A DNA stretch of 64,000 bases from JACVRW01 sp963751105 (GCA_963751105.1 CAVVTG010000002.1:1116001-1180000), one strand, 5' to 3'; counted from the first letter of the stretch, positions 30,679 to 39,939 are shown. The notes: generated by a model not told the origin, from the letters alone. Program-made: numbers and translations.

Positions 30679-31367
30679 GATACGACGACCCCACACCTGG
30701 TGGCGTCGGGCTGCAGCCGACGCGGCCAGATGGCGACCCGGGGCCGTCTGAGCGGCTTTCGCTCGGCGTCGCCGCCCGGCTGTCGCGCTACCTCCAGGTG
30801 CTGACTCAGGCCAAGAAGATGGGGAGGGAGACGATCTCCTCCCAGGAGCTGGCCGACTACACGCACGTCAACTCCACTCAGATCCGCCGCGATCTGTCCG
30901 GCTTCGGCAAGTTCGGCAAGCGGGGTGTGGGCTACAACGTCGACTCGCTGGTGTCGCAGATCCGCAAGATCCTGCGCACCACCGGAAAGCACAACATCGC
31001 CCTGTTCGGCGCGGGCAACCTCGGCGCGGCGATCGCCGGATCGGACATCTTTGCCGACCACGGTTTCCGTGTCGTCGCCCTATTCGACAAGGATCCGTCG
31101 AAGGTCGGGCAGAGCGTCAACGACAACCTGACCGTCAGGCCCTACGACGACCTCGGCCGCGTGATCCGAGAGGAGGACGTGGTGGTCGGCGTGCTGGCCG
31201 TGCCCACCGCCGCCGCGCAGGAGGTGGCGGACGATCTGGTCGAGGCGGGCGTGAAGATCATCTTCAACTACTCCGAGGCCCTTCTGCAGGTGCCGCCCGA
31301 GGTGACGGTCCACACCTCGAGCCCGGCGGTCGACCTGCTGTACGCGCTCTACTTCTACCTCACGTAG
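30675..31367 (+). CDS. rex: Redox-sensing transcriptional repressor Rex
   Basis: A 230-residue NADH/NAD+ sensor. The winged-helix DNA-binding domain, at about residues 28-100, contains SSQELADYTHVNSTQIRRD and GKFGKRGVGYNV. The Rossmann domain has IALFGAGNLGAAIAG and ends with the domain-swapped helix DLLYALYFYLT. NADH releases it from TTGTG-N8-CACAA-like sites that control respiratory genes. I did not find a clear such site in the window. GTG start, coupled to the glutaredoxin-like gene. Confidence 0.96.
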   Translation: MRYDDPTPGGVGLQPTRPDGDPGPSERLSLGVAARLSRYLQVLTQAKKMGRETISSQELADYTHVNSTQIRRDLSGFGKFGKRGVGYNVDSLVSQIRKILRTTGKHNIALFGAGNLGAAIAGSDIFADHGFRVVALFDKDPSKVGQSVNDNLTVRPYDDLGRVIREEDVVVGVLAVPTAAAQEVADDLVEAGVKIIFNYSEALLQVPPEVTVHTSSPAVDLLYALYFYLT

Positions 31368-31375
31368 AAACACCC

Positions 31376-32521
31376 ATGCTCGACATGCCGAGGGTCAGGG
31401 AGGTCTTCGAAGCCTCGACGGACTTCACGGTCGGGATCGAGGAGGAGTTCGGGATACTCGACCCGGGCACGCTCTCGCTCGACCAGCGTTTTCAGGACCT
31501 GCGCGACGCCGCCCAGGACGATCCGGTGCTCGCGGAGGCGGTGGCGGGCGAGCTGATCTGCTCGGAGATCGAGATCCGTTCCGGCCGTGGCGAGGGCTTC
31601 GCCGACGCGGTGGCTCGCCAACAGGACGCGCGCACCCGCCTGTTCGCGCTGGCGGACCGCCGGCACGCGCGGCTGTCCACCACGGGGACCCATCCCTGGA
31701 GTCCGTGGCAGGAGCAGGAGATCATCGACACCGAGCACTACCACCGCGTGGAGTCCCTGCTCCAGTACGTGGCCTGGCGCAACAACACGTTCAGCGTCCA
31801 CGTGCACGTCGGGGTCAGGGGCGCCGAGCGGGCGATCCGCGTGTGCGACCGCCTGCGGCCGGTGATGCCCGAGTTGCTCGCGCTGTCGGCCAACTCGCCC
31901 TTTCTCGACGGGCGTCACTCGGGCCTGCACTCGGTGCGCTCGCAGATCTTCACCAAGAGCTTTCCGCGCTGCGGCATTCCCGACGCGTTCGGCGGCTGGG
32001 AGGCCTACGCCTCGTACATCGACTTCCTGCGGATGACGAACTCGATCGAGGAGTTCACCCAGGTGTGGTGGAGCGTGCGGCCGCACCATTCGTACGGAAC
32101 GGTGGAGATGCGGATCTGCGACGCCCAGACGAGCGGGGCCGACTCCACGGCCATGGCGGGGCTGATCACGGCCTGCGTCGCCCAGGCGGCCTTCGACTTC
32201 GACGAGGGCGTGCCCTTCGAGGACCCGCCGCCTCGGCTGGTGGAGGAGAACTTCTGGCGCGCGATCCGCCACGGACTGGACGGCGAGCTGATCGATCTCC
32301 CGAGTGCGACCGAGTACCCGGCCGCGGCCGTGGGGGACAGGCTGCTCGAATGGACCGCCCCGGCGCGGGCCGCGCTCGGCATCGAGCCGGCGCTGCCCGC
32401 CGAGAACGGCGCTCAGCGCCAGAAGAGCGCGCTCGCCGGCGGCGCGTCGATCCAGGAGATCTACGCTGCGGAGGTCGAGCTCACCCAGAGCACCTACGCC
32501 GTTGAGGAGGTAAAGACGTGA
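31376..32521 (+). CDS. Carboxylate-amine ligase of the GCS2 family (YbdK-like)
   Basis: A 381-residue ATP-grasp-like ligase of the glutamate-cysteine ligase type 2 family. Motifs are TVGIEEEFGILD near residue 20, SEIEIRSGRGEGF, THPWSPWQ, NNTFSVHVHVGV with catalytic-site histidines, and GTVEMRICDAQT. In actinobacteria such proteins include EgtA and weak gamma-glutamylcysteine synthetases; a role in thiol or gamma-glutamyl synthesis is inferred. It starts 8 bases after rex and overlaps the next gene by 4 bases, linking it to redox control by context. Confidence 0.88.
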   Translation: MLDMPRVREVFEASTDFTVGIEEEFGILDPGTLSLDQRFQDLRDAAQDDPVLAEAVAGELICSEIEIRSGRGEGFADAVARQQDARTRLFALADRRHARLSTTGTHPWSPWQEQEIIDTEHYHRVESLLQYVAWRNNTFSVHVHVGVRGAERAIRVCDRLRPVMPELLALSANSPFLDGRHSGLHSVRSQIFTKSFPRCGIPDAFGGWEAYASYIDFLRMTNSIEEFTQVWWSVRPHHSYGTVEMRICDAQTSGADSTAMAGLITACVAQAAFDFDEGVPFEDPPPRLVEENFWRAIRHGLDGELIDLPSATEYPAAAVGDRLLEWTAPARAALGIEPALPAENGAQRQKSALAGGASIQEIYAAEVELTQSTYAVEEVKT

Positions 32522-32910
32522 GCCAACAGCAGGAGCCCACCGAGGAGCAGCTGATCGAGGCGCTGCGCCGCGTCAAGGTAGACGACGTGCTGGTGCAGAC
32601 GGTGGCCACGCTCGTGAACCTGGCCGGCCAGAAGCTGACCGTGCCCGAGGCGAAGGATCCCGTAGAGGCCAAGAAGGCCATCGACGCCGCGCGCGCCATG
32701 ACGCCCCTTCTCTCCGATGACGCAGCCGCGGCGGTGCGAGACGCGCTCGCCCAGGTGCAGATGCTGTACGTCAAGGAGACGGGCGAGGGCCCGGGAGCGC
32801 CGGGCGACCCCGATCCGCCCGCCGGCGACGCCGAGGCCCGGGAGGCCGAGGCCCGCGACGCCCAGGAGCGAGCAAAGGCGCGATCGAAGATCTGGACGCC
32901 CGGCTCGTGA
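32518..32910 (+). CDS. DUF1844-like small helical protein
   Basis: A 130-residue protein. Residues about 15-85 are helical and resemble the DUF1844 pattern (VQTVATLVNLAGQKL, AKKAIDAARAMTPLL). A disordered Pro/Asp/Glu linker and a charged tail follow. No enzymatic motif. The GTG start overlaps the GCS2 gene stop, and the TGA overlaps the GTG of the MTA phosphorylase gene. The function is unknown. Confidence 0.72.
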   Translation: MSQQQEPTEEQLIEALRRVKVDDVLVQTVATLVNLAGQKLTVPEAKDPVEAKKAIDAARAMTPLLSDDAAAAVRDALAQVQMLYVKETGEGPGAPGDPDPPAGDAEAREAEARDAQERAKARSKIWTPGS

Positions 32911-33704
32911 TCGGCATCTTTGGAGGCTCCGGCTTCTACCGCTTACTCGACGACATCGACGAGATGCCGCTGGCCACTCCCTACGGGCCACCGTCGGCTC
33001 CCGTCAGGATCGGGCGCATGGACGGCGTGGAGGTGGCCTTCATGCCCCGCCACGGCGACGAACACACCCTCCCGCCGCACCGCATCAACTACCGGGCCAA
33101 CCTCTGGGCGATGAAGGAGGTGGGGGCGCAGAGGATCATCGGCCCCTGCGCCGCAGGCTCCCTCAGGCCCGAGCTCGAGCCCGGCACCTTCGTGATCTGC
33201 GACCAGTTCGTGGACCGCACGAGCATCCGCGAGGCCACCTTCTACGACGGTCCCCAGACCACGCACGTGTCGGCGGCCGACCCCTACTGCGCCGACCTGA
33301 GCGCCGTGCTCGCCACTGCGGCGCGCGAGGAGGGGGTCCCGGTGGTGGAGGGGGGCACGGTCGTGGTGGTGGAGGGACCGCGCTTCTCGACCAGGGCGGA
33401 ATCGCGCTGGTACACGGCCGCGGGGTTCGACGTCGTGAACATGACCCAGTATCCGGAGTGCTGGCTGGCCCGTGAGCTCGAGCTCTGCTACGCCACCGTC
33501 GCGCTCGTCACGGACTACGACGTGGGGCTCGAGGGCATGCCGAGCGTCGAGCCGGTGTCGGCTGAAGGGGCCTTCGGGGTCTTCCAGGACAACCTCGAGC
33601 GCCTGCGCGCCGTAATCCGGCGTGCGCTCCCCCGCATCGGGCCCCAGCCGCAGGACGCGTGCGCCACCGCGCTGTCCAGCGCCATGGTCCATCGCGTCCG
33701 CTAG
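32907..33704 (+). CDS. mtnP: S-methyl-5'-thioadenosine phosphorylase
   Basis: A 265-residue purine nucleoside phosphorylase superfamily enzyme splitting 5'-methylthioadenosine with phosphate in the methionine salvage pathway. Motifs are GIFGGSGFY, PRHGDEHTLPPHRINYRANLWAM, GPRFSTRAESRWY and VVNMTQYPECWLARE, followed by VTDYDVGL, where the Asp contacts the purine. MTAP and related 6-oxopurine phosphorylases are hard to separate; DYD favours adenine-type substrates. GTG start overlapping the previous gene. Confidence 0.9.
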   Translation: MIGIFGGSGFYRLLDDIDEMPLATPYGPPSAPVRIGRMDGVEVAFMPRHGDEHTLPPHRINYRANLWAMKEVGAQRIIGPCAAGSLRPELEPGTFVICDQFVDRTSIREATFYDGPQTTHVSAADPYCADLSAVLATAAREEGVPVVEGGTVVVVEGPRFSTRAESRWYTAAGFDVVNMTQYPECWLARELELCYATVALVTDYDVGLEGMPSVEPVSAEGAFGVFQDNLERLRAVIRRALPRIGPQPQDACATALSSAMVHRVR

Positions 33705-33709
33705 ACTGC

Positions 33710-33728
33710 CCGCCCTCTTTCCGGGCGG
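33710..33728 (+). terminator. Hairpin downstream of the MTA phosphorylase gene
   Basis: A 6-bp stem, CCGCCC/GGGCGG, with a 7-base pyrimidine loop, 5 bases after the stop. It may end the rex operon or lie in the leader of hppA. Confidence 0.35.
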
Positions 33729-33797
33729 TGCCCCTCACAACCGTGCGCCCTCGCGCCCGAGCTGCTCGCTGACTGAACTTTACGGAGGACAAACCCC

Positions 33798-35900
33798 TTG
33801 GAATTCCTGACTGACTGGGGCGTGGTCATCGCGCTCGCCTGCGCCGGCGCCGCCGTGGTTTACGGCGTCTTCACCGCGCGCTGGCTGTTGGCTCTCTCGC
33901 CCGGAAACGAGGAGATGCAGAGCATCTCGCGGGCCGTGCAGGAGGGCGCAAGCGCGTATCTGAAGCGCCAGTACACGATCATCGGCGGGGTCGCCGTGGT
34001 GCTCGCGATTCTGCTCGCGGTGGCGCTCGAGGCCCAGGGCTCCGACGGCATCCTGGTGGCGATCGGCTTCCTGATCGGGGGCACATTCTCGGGCGCCGCG
34101 GGCTTCATCGGCATGAACGTGTCGGTGAGGGCCAACGCGCGGGTGGCCGAATCGGCGCGCAGCGGCGTCTCGAAAGCGCTCGACGTGGCCTTCAAGGGCG
34201 GCGCCATCACCGGCCTGCTGGTGGCCGGCCTGGCGCTGCTCGGGGTGGCCGGCTACTACGGGATCCTGACCTTGGCCGACGTCGAAGAGCGCGACGCCAT
34301 CGACGCGCTCCTTGGCCTCGGTTTCGGCGGTTCGCTGATTTCCGTGTTCGCCCGGCTGGGCGGCGGCATCTTCACCAAGGCCGCCGACGTGGGCGCCGAC
34401 CTGGTGGGCAAGATCGAGGCCGGCATCCCTGAGGACGACCCGCGCAACCCGGCGGTGATCGCCGACAACGTCGGCGACAACGTCGGCGACTGCGCCGGCA
34501 TGGCGGCCGATCTGTTCGAGACCTACGCGGTCACCGCCGTGGCCGTGATGCTGCTGGGGGTCCTCGCCTTCCAGGAGGTGGGCACGGTGGCCGTCTATCC
34601 GCTGGTGATCGGCGGCGTGTCGCTGATCGCCTCGATCATCGGCACCTACGCCGTTCGTAGCGCGGCAGGCAACGTGGAGCGTGCGCTCTACCAGGGCCTG
34701 ATCGTCTCGGGCGTACTGGCCGCTCTGGCCTTCCTGCCGATCACGCTGTGGATGATGGACGACCTCACCTTCAAGGGCGGCCTCGACAGCCTGCTGCGCG
34801 GGGGCGCCGACGCCGCGCCGTCGGGTCTCGATCTCTACCTGTGCACGCTGGTCGGTATCGGCATCACCGCCGGGCTGTTCGTGATCACCGACTACTACAC
34901 CTCCACCCGTTTCCGGCCGGTGCGCACCACGGCCCGCGCCTCTCAGACGGGCCACGCCACCAACATCATTCAGGGCCTGGCCCAGGGCTTCCAGTCCACG
35001 GCGGCGCCGGCCATCCTGCTGGCCCTCGGCATCCTGGTCGCCAACGAGCTGGCCGGGATCTACGGCATCGGCGTCGCGGTGATGGCTCAGCTGTCCCTGA
35101 CCGGCCTGATCGTGGCGCTCGACGCCTTCGGGCCGATCACCGACAACGCGGGCGGCATCGCCGAGATGGCGGATCTGCCCGAGTCGGTGCGCAACGTCAC
35201 CGATCCCCTCGACGCGGTGGGCAACACCACGAAGGCCGTCACGAAGGGATACGCGATCGGCTCCGCCGTGCTGGCCGCGCTGGTGCTGTTCGCGGCCTTC
35301 ATCGAGGAGCTGCGCGAGGAGGCGGCCAAGGACGGCGCCACGCTTGCGCGCTTCGAGATCTCCTCACCCGAAGTGCTGATCGGCCTGTTGATCGGCGGCA
35401 TGATGGTGTACCTGTTCGCCGCGCTGGCCATCGAGGCGGTCGGCCGCGCGGGCGCCGGCGTGGTGGAGGAGGTCCGGCGCCAGTTCAAGGAGAAGCCGGG
35501 CATCATGGACTACACGGAGAAGCCCGACTACCGGCAGGCGGTCGACATCGTCACGGCGTCGGCGCAGCGGGAGATGATCGTGCCGGCGCTGATCCCGATC
35601 CTGGTGCCGGTGGTGGTGGGCATCCTGTCCTACCAGGCTCTCGGCGGGCTCCTGATCGGCGTGATCGTCGTGGGCTTCTTCGCCGCGATCTCGATGACCT
35701 CGGGCGGCGGGGCGTGGGACAACGCCAAGAAGCTGATCGAGGACGGCGAGTACGGCGGCAAGGGCTCCGAGGCCCACGCCGCGTCGATCACCGGGGACAC
35801 GGTGGGCGATCCCTACAAGGACACCGCCGGGCCGGCGATCAACCCGATGATCAAGGTGGCGAACATCGTCGCCCTGCTGATGATCCCCTTCCTCGTCTAG
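33798..35900 (+). CDS. hppA: Membrane-bound H+-translocating pyrophosphatase (K+-independent type)
   Basis: A 700-residue integral membrane enzyme with about 16 helices that pumps protons with the energy of PPi hydrolysis. Catalytic segments are GGGIFTKAADVGADLVGKIE, DDPRNPAVIADNVGDNVGDCAGMAADLFE, ITDNAGGIAEM and GGAWDNAKK. GNTTKAVTKG has Lys and Thr at the two positions that distinguish K+-independent H+-pumps from K+-dependent ones. The TTG start is supported by a GGAGGA Shine-Dalgarno sequence 8 bases upstream (33784-33789), unlike many leaderless genes here. A hairpin follows the stop. Confidence 0.96.
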   Translation: MEFLTDWGVVIALACAGAAVVYGVFTARWLLALSPGNEEMQSISRAVQEGASAYLKRQYTIIGGVAVVLAILLAVALEAQGSDGILVAIGFLIGGTFSGAAGFIGMNVSVRANARVAESARSGVSKALDVAFKGGAITGLLVAGLALLGVAGYYGILTLADVEERDAIDALLGLGFGGSLISVFARLGGGIFTKAADVGADLVGKIEAGIPEDDPRNPAVIADNVGDNVGDCAGMAADLFETYAVTAVAVMLLGVLAFQEVGTVAVYPLVIGGVSLIASIIGTYAVRSAAGNVERALYQGLIVSGVLAALAFLPITLWMMDDLTFKGGLDSLLRGGADAAPSGLDLYLCTLVGIGITAGLFVITDYYTSTRFRPVRTTARASQTGHATNIIQGLAQGFQSTAAPAILLALGILVANELAGIYGIGVAVMAQLSLTGLIVALDAFGPITDNAGGIAEMADLPESVRNVTDPLDAVGNTTKAVTKGYAIGSAVLAALVLFAAFIEELREEAAKDGATLARFEISSPEVLIGLLIGGMMVYLFAALAIEAVGRAGAGVVEEVRRQFKEKPGIMDYTEKPDYRQAVDIVTASAQREMIVPALIPILVPVVVGILSYQALGGLLIGVIVVGFFAAISMTSGGGAWDNAKKLIEDGEYGGKGSEAHAASITGDTVGDPYKDTAGPAINPMIKVANIVALLMIPFLV

Positions 35901-35931
35901 GACCACCGCGCCGGTCGAGTTCTCGGTCCAC

Positions 35932-35971
35932 GATCCTGGATTCACCCCCTATACGGGGCAAAGTCAGGATC
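35932..35971 (+). terminator. Hairpin after hppA
   Basis: GATCCTG/CAGGATC arms enclose an inner CCCC/GGGG pairing. It lies 31 bases after the stop, with no strong T-run. Confidence 0.5.
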
Positions 35972-36006
35972 CTCGGACCGCGCGCGGCCCGGACATCCTC
36001 GCGGCG

Positions 36007-36012
36007 TAGCCT
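36007..36012 (+). promoter_or_regulatory. -10 element for the peroxiredoxin gene (leaderless)
   Basis: TAGCCT followed by exactly 7 bases and then CTG at 36020, the codon where the homologous N-terminus begins. The same spacing is seen at the UDG gene (ATG), the 65-residue protein at 39953 (GTG) and the flavoprotein at 36600 (CTG). Confidence 0.45.
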
Positions 36013-36019
36013 GTAGCAC

Positions 36020-36589
36020 CTGACTCGCCTACCCGACATCCACTCCCTGCCTGACGACCTGCCGGTCCCGGAGGACGACGGTGCCGCCGACCACCTCGCC
36101 GGCATGACCGTTCCCGGTGTGGCGCTGCCGTCCACGCAGGGCGACGAGGTGCGCCTCGACCGCCTCTCCGGTCTCACGATCCTGTTCTGCTATCCCCGCA
36201 CCGGCCGCCCAGGCGAGCACAACCCGCCGGGCTGGGACGCGATCCCCGGCGCCCGCGGCTGCACTCCCGAGACCTGCGGCTTTCGCGACCGCAACCAGCA
36301 GTTCGCCGACCTCGGCGCCCGTGTGCTGGCGCTCTCGACCCAGGACGGCGCCTACCAGCGGGAGATGTCCGACCGCCTCGAGCTGCCCTTCCCGGTGCTG
36401 AGCGACGAGCGGCTGGAGATGGTCGAAGCCCTGCGGCTGCCCACGTTCGAGACCTCGGGCTTGACTCTCGTGAGTCGAATCACGCTCGTGGTCACCGACG
36501 GGGTGATCGAGCACGTCTTCTATCCGGTGTTCCCGCCGGATCAGCACGCCGCCCAGGTGCTCGAGTGGCTGCGCCGCCGAAGCGCCTAG
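36020..36589 (+). CDS. Peroxiredoxin (AhpC/TSA family)
   Basis: A thioredoxin-fold peroxidase, 189 residues from the CTG at 36020 or 161 from the ATG at 36104. The fold begins at VPGVALPSTQGDEV, and the redox site is in YPRTGRPGEHNPPGWDAIPGARGCTPETCGF, where GCTPETCGF holds two cysteines. VLALSTQDGAYQREM and FPVLSDE follow. I favour the CTG start because the upstream codons read LPDDLPVPEDDGAADHL, as I recall for this family, and a -10 lies 7 bases before the CTG; a TAG two codons upstream excludes a longer form. It reduces peroxides using thiols. The flavoprotein gene follows after 10 bases. Confidence 0.82.
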   Translation: MTRLPDIHSLPDDLPVPEDDGAADHLAGMTVPGVALPSTQGDEVRLDRLSGLTILFCYPRTGRPGEHNPPGWDAIPGARGCTPETCGFRDRNQQFADLGARVLALSTQDGAYQREMSDRLELPFPVLSDERLEMVEALRLPTFETSGLTLVSRITLVVTDGVIEHVFYPVFPPDQHAAQVLEWLRRRSA

Positions 36590-36592
36590 GCT
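36587..36592 (+). promoter_or_regulatory. -10 element for the flavoprotein gene (leaderless)
   Basis: TAGGCT overlaps the peroxiredoxin stop codon, and is followed by exactly 7 bases and the CTG at 36600. It would give a leaderless mRNA. Confidence 0.45.
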
Positions 36593-36599
36593 GAGAGGC

Positions 36600-37997
36600 C
36601 TGGCCCGTCAGTCCGTACAGCACCCGTCGCTGGCCGACGCCGAGCAGAGCGTCTTCTGGCTCGACTCGCCCCGCGCCCCCGACGCACAGCCCGCCCTCGA
36701 GGGCGACCGGCGCTGCGACCTGGCCATCGTGGGCGGTGGCTTCACCGGCCTCTGGGCCGCGCTCCTGGCGGCGCCGGACGAGGACGTGGTGGTGCTCGAG
36801 GGCGAGCGCTGCGGCTGGGGGGCCAGCGGCCGCAACGGCGGCTTCCTCGACTCGTCGCTGACCCACGGACTCGAGAACGGGCTGTCGCGCTGGCCCGACG
36901 AGATGCCCACGCTCAACCGCCTGGGCGACGAGAACTTCGCCGCCATCCGCGAAACGCTCACGGCCCGCGGAATCGACGCGGCCTGGGAGGAGCCGGGCTT
37001 CATCGACGTGGCCACGCGCGAGCACGAGGTCGAGGCGCTGCGCGAGTACGGCGAGACTGCCCGGGGCATGGGCGAGGAGGTGCGCTTCCTCGACCGTGAG
37101 GCGCTGCGCGCCCGGATCGACTCGCCCACCTACCTCGCCGGACTCGAATGGCCCGACGGGGGAGCGCTGGTGGATCCGGCCGAGCTGGCCTGGGGCCTGC
37201 GCCGAGCCGCGCTGGACGACGGCGTGGAGATCTTCGAGAACACCCGCGTCAGCGGCCTTCGGCGCGACGGTGAGGGCGTCGAGCTGCGCACGCCCGGCGG
37301 CACGGTGCGCGCCCGGCGGGTGCTGCTGGCCACCAGCGCGTTCCCGCCGCTGCTGCGCTCGGTGGGACTGTTCGTCCTCCCGGTCTACGACTACGTGCTC
37401 GTCACCGAGCCGCTCAGCGCCTCCCGGCAGGAGGCCATCGGGTGGCGCGGGCGGGAGGGGCTGTCGGACAGCGGCAACCGCTTCCACTACTACCGGCTGA
37501 CCGCCGACGACCGCATCCTCTGGGGCGGCTACGAGGCCGTCTACCACTACGGCAACGGGATGAGCCCGGAGCTCGAGGACTCAGCCGAGGTGTTCGGCCT
37601 CCTGGCCCACAACTTCGCCGAGACCTTCCCCCAGCTCGAGGGCCTGCGCTTCACTCACCGCTGGGCCGGCGCCATCGACACCTGCTCGCGCTTCTGCGTG
37701 ACCGTCGGCACCGCGATGGGCGGCCGCGTGGCCTACGCGGTCGGCTACACCGGCCTCGGCGTGGGGGCGAGCCGCTTCGGGGCCCGGGTCGCCCTCGACC
37801 TCGTTCACGGCCGGCAGACGGAGCTGACCGCGCTCGACATGGTGCGCAGCCGCCCGCTGCCCTTCCCGCCCGAGCCGCTGCGCTACGCGGTGGTGCAGGC
37901 CACCCGCCGCTCGCTGGTGCGAGCGGACGAGCGCGGCGGGCAGCGCGGCCCGTGGCTGCGGCTGCTCGACCGCATCGGCGCGGGCTTCGACAGCTGA
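36600..37997 (+). CDS. FAD-dependent amine/D-amino acid oxidase-like flavoprotein (DadA/PuuB type)
   Basis: A flavoprotein of about 465 residues from CTG 36600. The FAD-binding motif CDLAIVGGGFTGLWAALLA requires codons upstream of the first GTG (36729), and that GTG would remove its first beta strand. No ATG, GTG or TTG occurs in frame before it, so CTG is the probable start. GWGASGRNGGFLD is the second FAD contact typical of glycine/gamma-glutamylputrescine oxidases, and GYTGLGVGASRFG closes the cofactor domain. It would oxidise a primary or secondary amine, giving an aldehyde or keto acid and H2O2; the peroxiredoxin gene just upstream fits that chemistry. Confidence 0.85.
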   Translation: MARQSVQHPSLADAEQSVFWLDSPRAPDAQPALEGDRRCDLAIVGGGFTGLWAALLAAPDEDVVVLEGERCGWGASGRNGGFLDSSLTHGLENGLSRWPDEMPTLNRLGDENFAAIRETLTARGIDAAWEEPGFIDVATREHEVEALREYGETARGMGEEVRFLDREALRARIDSPTYLAGLEWPDGGALVDPAELAWGLRRAALDDGVEIFENTRVSGLRRDGEGVELRTPGGTVRARRVLLATSAFPPLLRSVGLFVLPVYDYVLVTEPLSASRQEAIGWRGREGLSDSGNRFHYYRLTADDRILWGGYEAVYHYGNGMSPELEDSAEVFGLLAHNFAETFPQLEGLRFTHRWAGAIDTCSRFCVTVGTAMGGRVAYAVGYTGLGVGASRFGARVALDLVHGRQTELTALDMVRSRPLPFPPEPLRYAVVQATRRSLVRADERGGQRGPWLRLLDRIGAGFDS

Positions 37998-38025
37998 ACC
38001 GGAAGGACTAACTTCCCGCCAGCCC

Positions 38026-39909
38026 ATGGCCGAGTACCGACCAAAGAACCGCGGCCTCGAGCGGGTGCTGGGCACCGGAGCCCTGTTCTCCACGGCCTAC
38101 GGCAACGTCGGCAGCTCGATCTACTACGCCCTCGGCCTGGTGGCGGTCTACGCCCTCGGCATGACGCCGGTGGTCTTCCTGATCGCCGGCCTGATCTTCG
38201 CCGCCACCGCGGCCACCTACGCCGAGGCCACCACGATGTTCCCGGAGGCCGGCGGGTCGTCTTCGTTCGCCCGCCGCGCGTTCAACGAGTTCTGGTCCTT
38301 CTTCGCGGCCTGGGGCCAGATGCTGACCTACATCATCACGATCTCGATCTCGGCCTTCTTCGTGCCCCACTACCTGGGCGTGTTCTGGGAGCCGCTCGGG
38401 GAATCGCCGGCCGACATCGTGGGCGGCATCGTGGTCGTGGTCCTGCTCGGAGCGCTGAACGTGGTGGGGGTGAAGGAGTCGGCGGGCATCAACGTCGGCT
38501 TCGCGGTGGCGGACTTCCTCACCCAGGTCCTGCTGGTGGCGGTGGGCCTCGTGCTGGTCTTCAACCCCGATCAGCTGGTGAGCCAGGTGGACTTCGGGAC
38601 GGTGCCCACGCTCGGCGACTTCCTGATCGCCATCCCGGTGGCGATGGTGGCTTACACCGGCATCGAGACCGTGTCGAACATGGCCGAGGAGGCGCGCGAC
38701 TACCAGAAGACGATCCCGCGCGGGATCGGGCTGGTGGTGGGGGCCGTGGCCGTGATCTACGTGTTCCTGCCCGCCGTCGCGTTGTCGGCGATGCCGGTGG
38801 TGAACGGCGAGACCGCGCTCGCCCAGCCGAAGGAGGAGGGCGGCTTCGCCGACGACCCGGTCCTCGGGGTGGTCGAGAACATGGAGCTCGGAGCGCTCCA
38901 AGGACCGGCGGAGATCTATGTGGGCATCCTGGCCGCCACGATCCTGTTCATCGCCACCAACGCGGGGATCATCGGGGTGTCGCGGCTGTCCTACTCGATG
39001 GGCCAGCACCGGCAGCTGCCCGAGGTGCTGAGGGCCCTTCACCCGCGCTTCAGGACGCCGTACGTGGCCATCACGCTGTTCGGCCTGATCGCGTGCGTGG
39101 CCATCCTGCCCGGCCAGGCCGACTTCCTGGGAGTGATCTACGCCTTCGGGGCGATGCTGTCGTTCACCATCGCCCACGTGTCCGTGATCGCGCTGCGGAT
39201 CAAGCGGCCCGACATGGAGCGTCCGTACAAGATTCCGCTCGGCGTGCGCGTGCGCGGCCGCGAGCTGCCGCTCACCTCGATCCTCGGCGGGATCGGGACG
39301 GGGATCGCGCTGCTGGTGGCCACGATCCTCGACCTGCGGGTGCTGGTGTCGGGAATGCTCTGGGTGGCGCTCGGCATAGCCACCTACGTGATCTACCGGC
39401 GCCGGCAGGGCCTCTCGCTCACCGAGACGGTCAAGATCGTGGTGCCCAAGCCCGCGGTGGAGCACGAGGTGGAGTACCAGTCGGTGCTGGTGGCTTTCGA
39501 GGACGGCAACTACTCGAGCGAGGCGGTGGCCACGGCCGCCCGGCTGGCCGCTCGTCGCCGGAGAGGCATCCACATTCTGGTCACGATCACCGTGCCGCCC
39601 AACTCTCCGATCGACGCCTCGATGCCCGACCAGGAGGCCCGGGCGGCCTCGCTGATCGACTCGGCCCGGGTGCGCGGCGGGAGGCGCGTCACGGGCCACT
39701 GGGAGAAGGTGCGGCCCGGTCAGGCCGGGCGCCGGATCGTGGAGGAAGCGAAGGAGATTCGTGCTCGCGCGATCGTGATGTCGCTCCCCCCGCGCCGCGC
39801 CGGGATGTCGCTGTTCGGCAAGTCGCTCGAGACGGTCCTCGCGGACCGGCCCTGCCGCGTGATCATCGACTCGTCGCGCAACGTCGACGGGCAGGTCAAC
39901 GGTTCCTGA
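38026..39909 (+). CDS. APC-superfamily permease with C-terminal USP domain (KimA-like architecture)
   Basis: A 627-residue protein. Residues about 15-460 hold about twelve membrane segments of the amino acid/polyamine/organocation fold (GNVGSSIYYALGLVAVYALG in helix 1, YTGIETVSNMAEEARDY in helix 6). Residues about 475-615 form a universal stress protein-like cytoplasmic domain (YQSVLVAFEDGNYSSEAV, ETVLADRPCRVIIDSS). This layout is shared with the K+/H+ symporter KimA and with APC permeases next to CeoB/CeoC in mycobacteria. With two TrkA-type genes downstream, K+ uptake is plausible, and amino acid transport remains possible. Confidence 0.85.
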   Translation: MAEYRPKNRGLERVLGTGALFSTAYGNVGSSIYYALGLVAVYALGMTPVVFLIAGLIFAATAATYAEATTMFPEAGGSSSFARRAFNEFWSFFAAWGQMLTYIITISISAFFVPHYLGVFWEPLGESPADIVGGIVVVVLLGALNVVGVKESAGINVGFAVADFLTQVLLVAVGLVLVFNPDQLVSQVDFGTVPTLGDFLIAIPVAMVAYTGIETVSNMAEEARDYQKTIPRGIGLVVGAVAVIYVFLPAVALSAMPVVNGETALAQPKEEGGFADDPVLGVVENMELGALQGPAEIYVGILAATILFIATNAGIIGVSRLSYSMGQHRQLPEVLRALHPRFRTPYVAITLFGLIACVAILPGQADFLGVIYAFGAMLSFTIAHVSVIALRIKRPDMERPYKIPLGVRVRGRELPLTSILGGIGTGIALLVATILDLRVLVSGMLWVALGIATYVIYRRRQGLSLTETVKIVVPKPAVEHEVEYQSVLVAFEDGNYSSEAVATAARLAARRRRGIHILVTITVPPNSPIDASMPDQEARAASLIDSARVRGGRRVTGHWEKVRPGQAGRRIVEEAKEIRARAIVMSLPPRRAGMSLFGKSLETVLADRPCRVIIDSSRNVDGQVNGS

Positions 39910-39939
39910 TCGCGCCCGGGTTTCGCGCCCGCCCGGGAC

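Noticed and set aside
30380..30700. Search for a Rex operator around the glutaredoxin-like gene and rex
   Set aside because: No TTGTG...CACAA-like inverted repeat is present, so autoregulation cannot be claimed.
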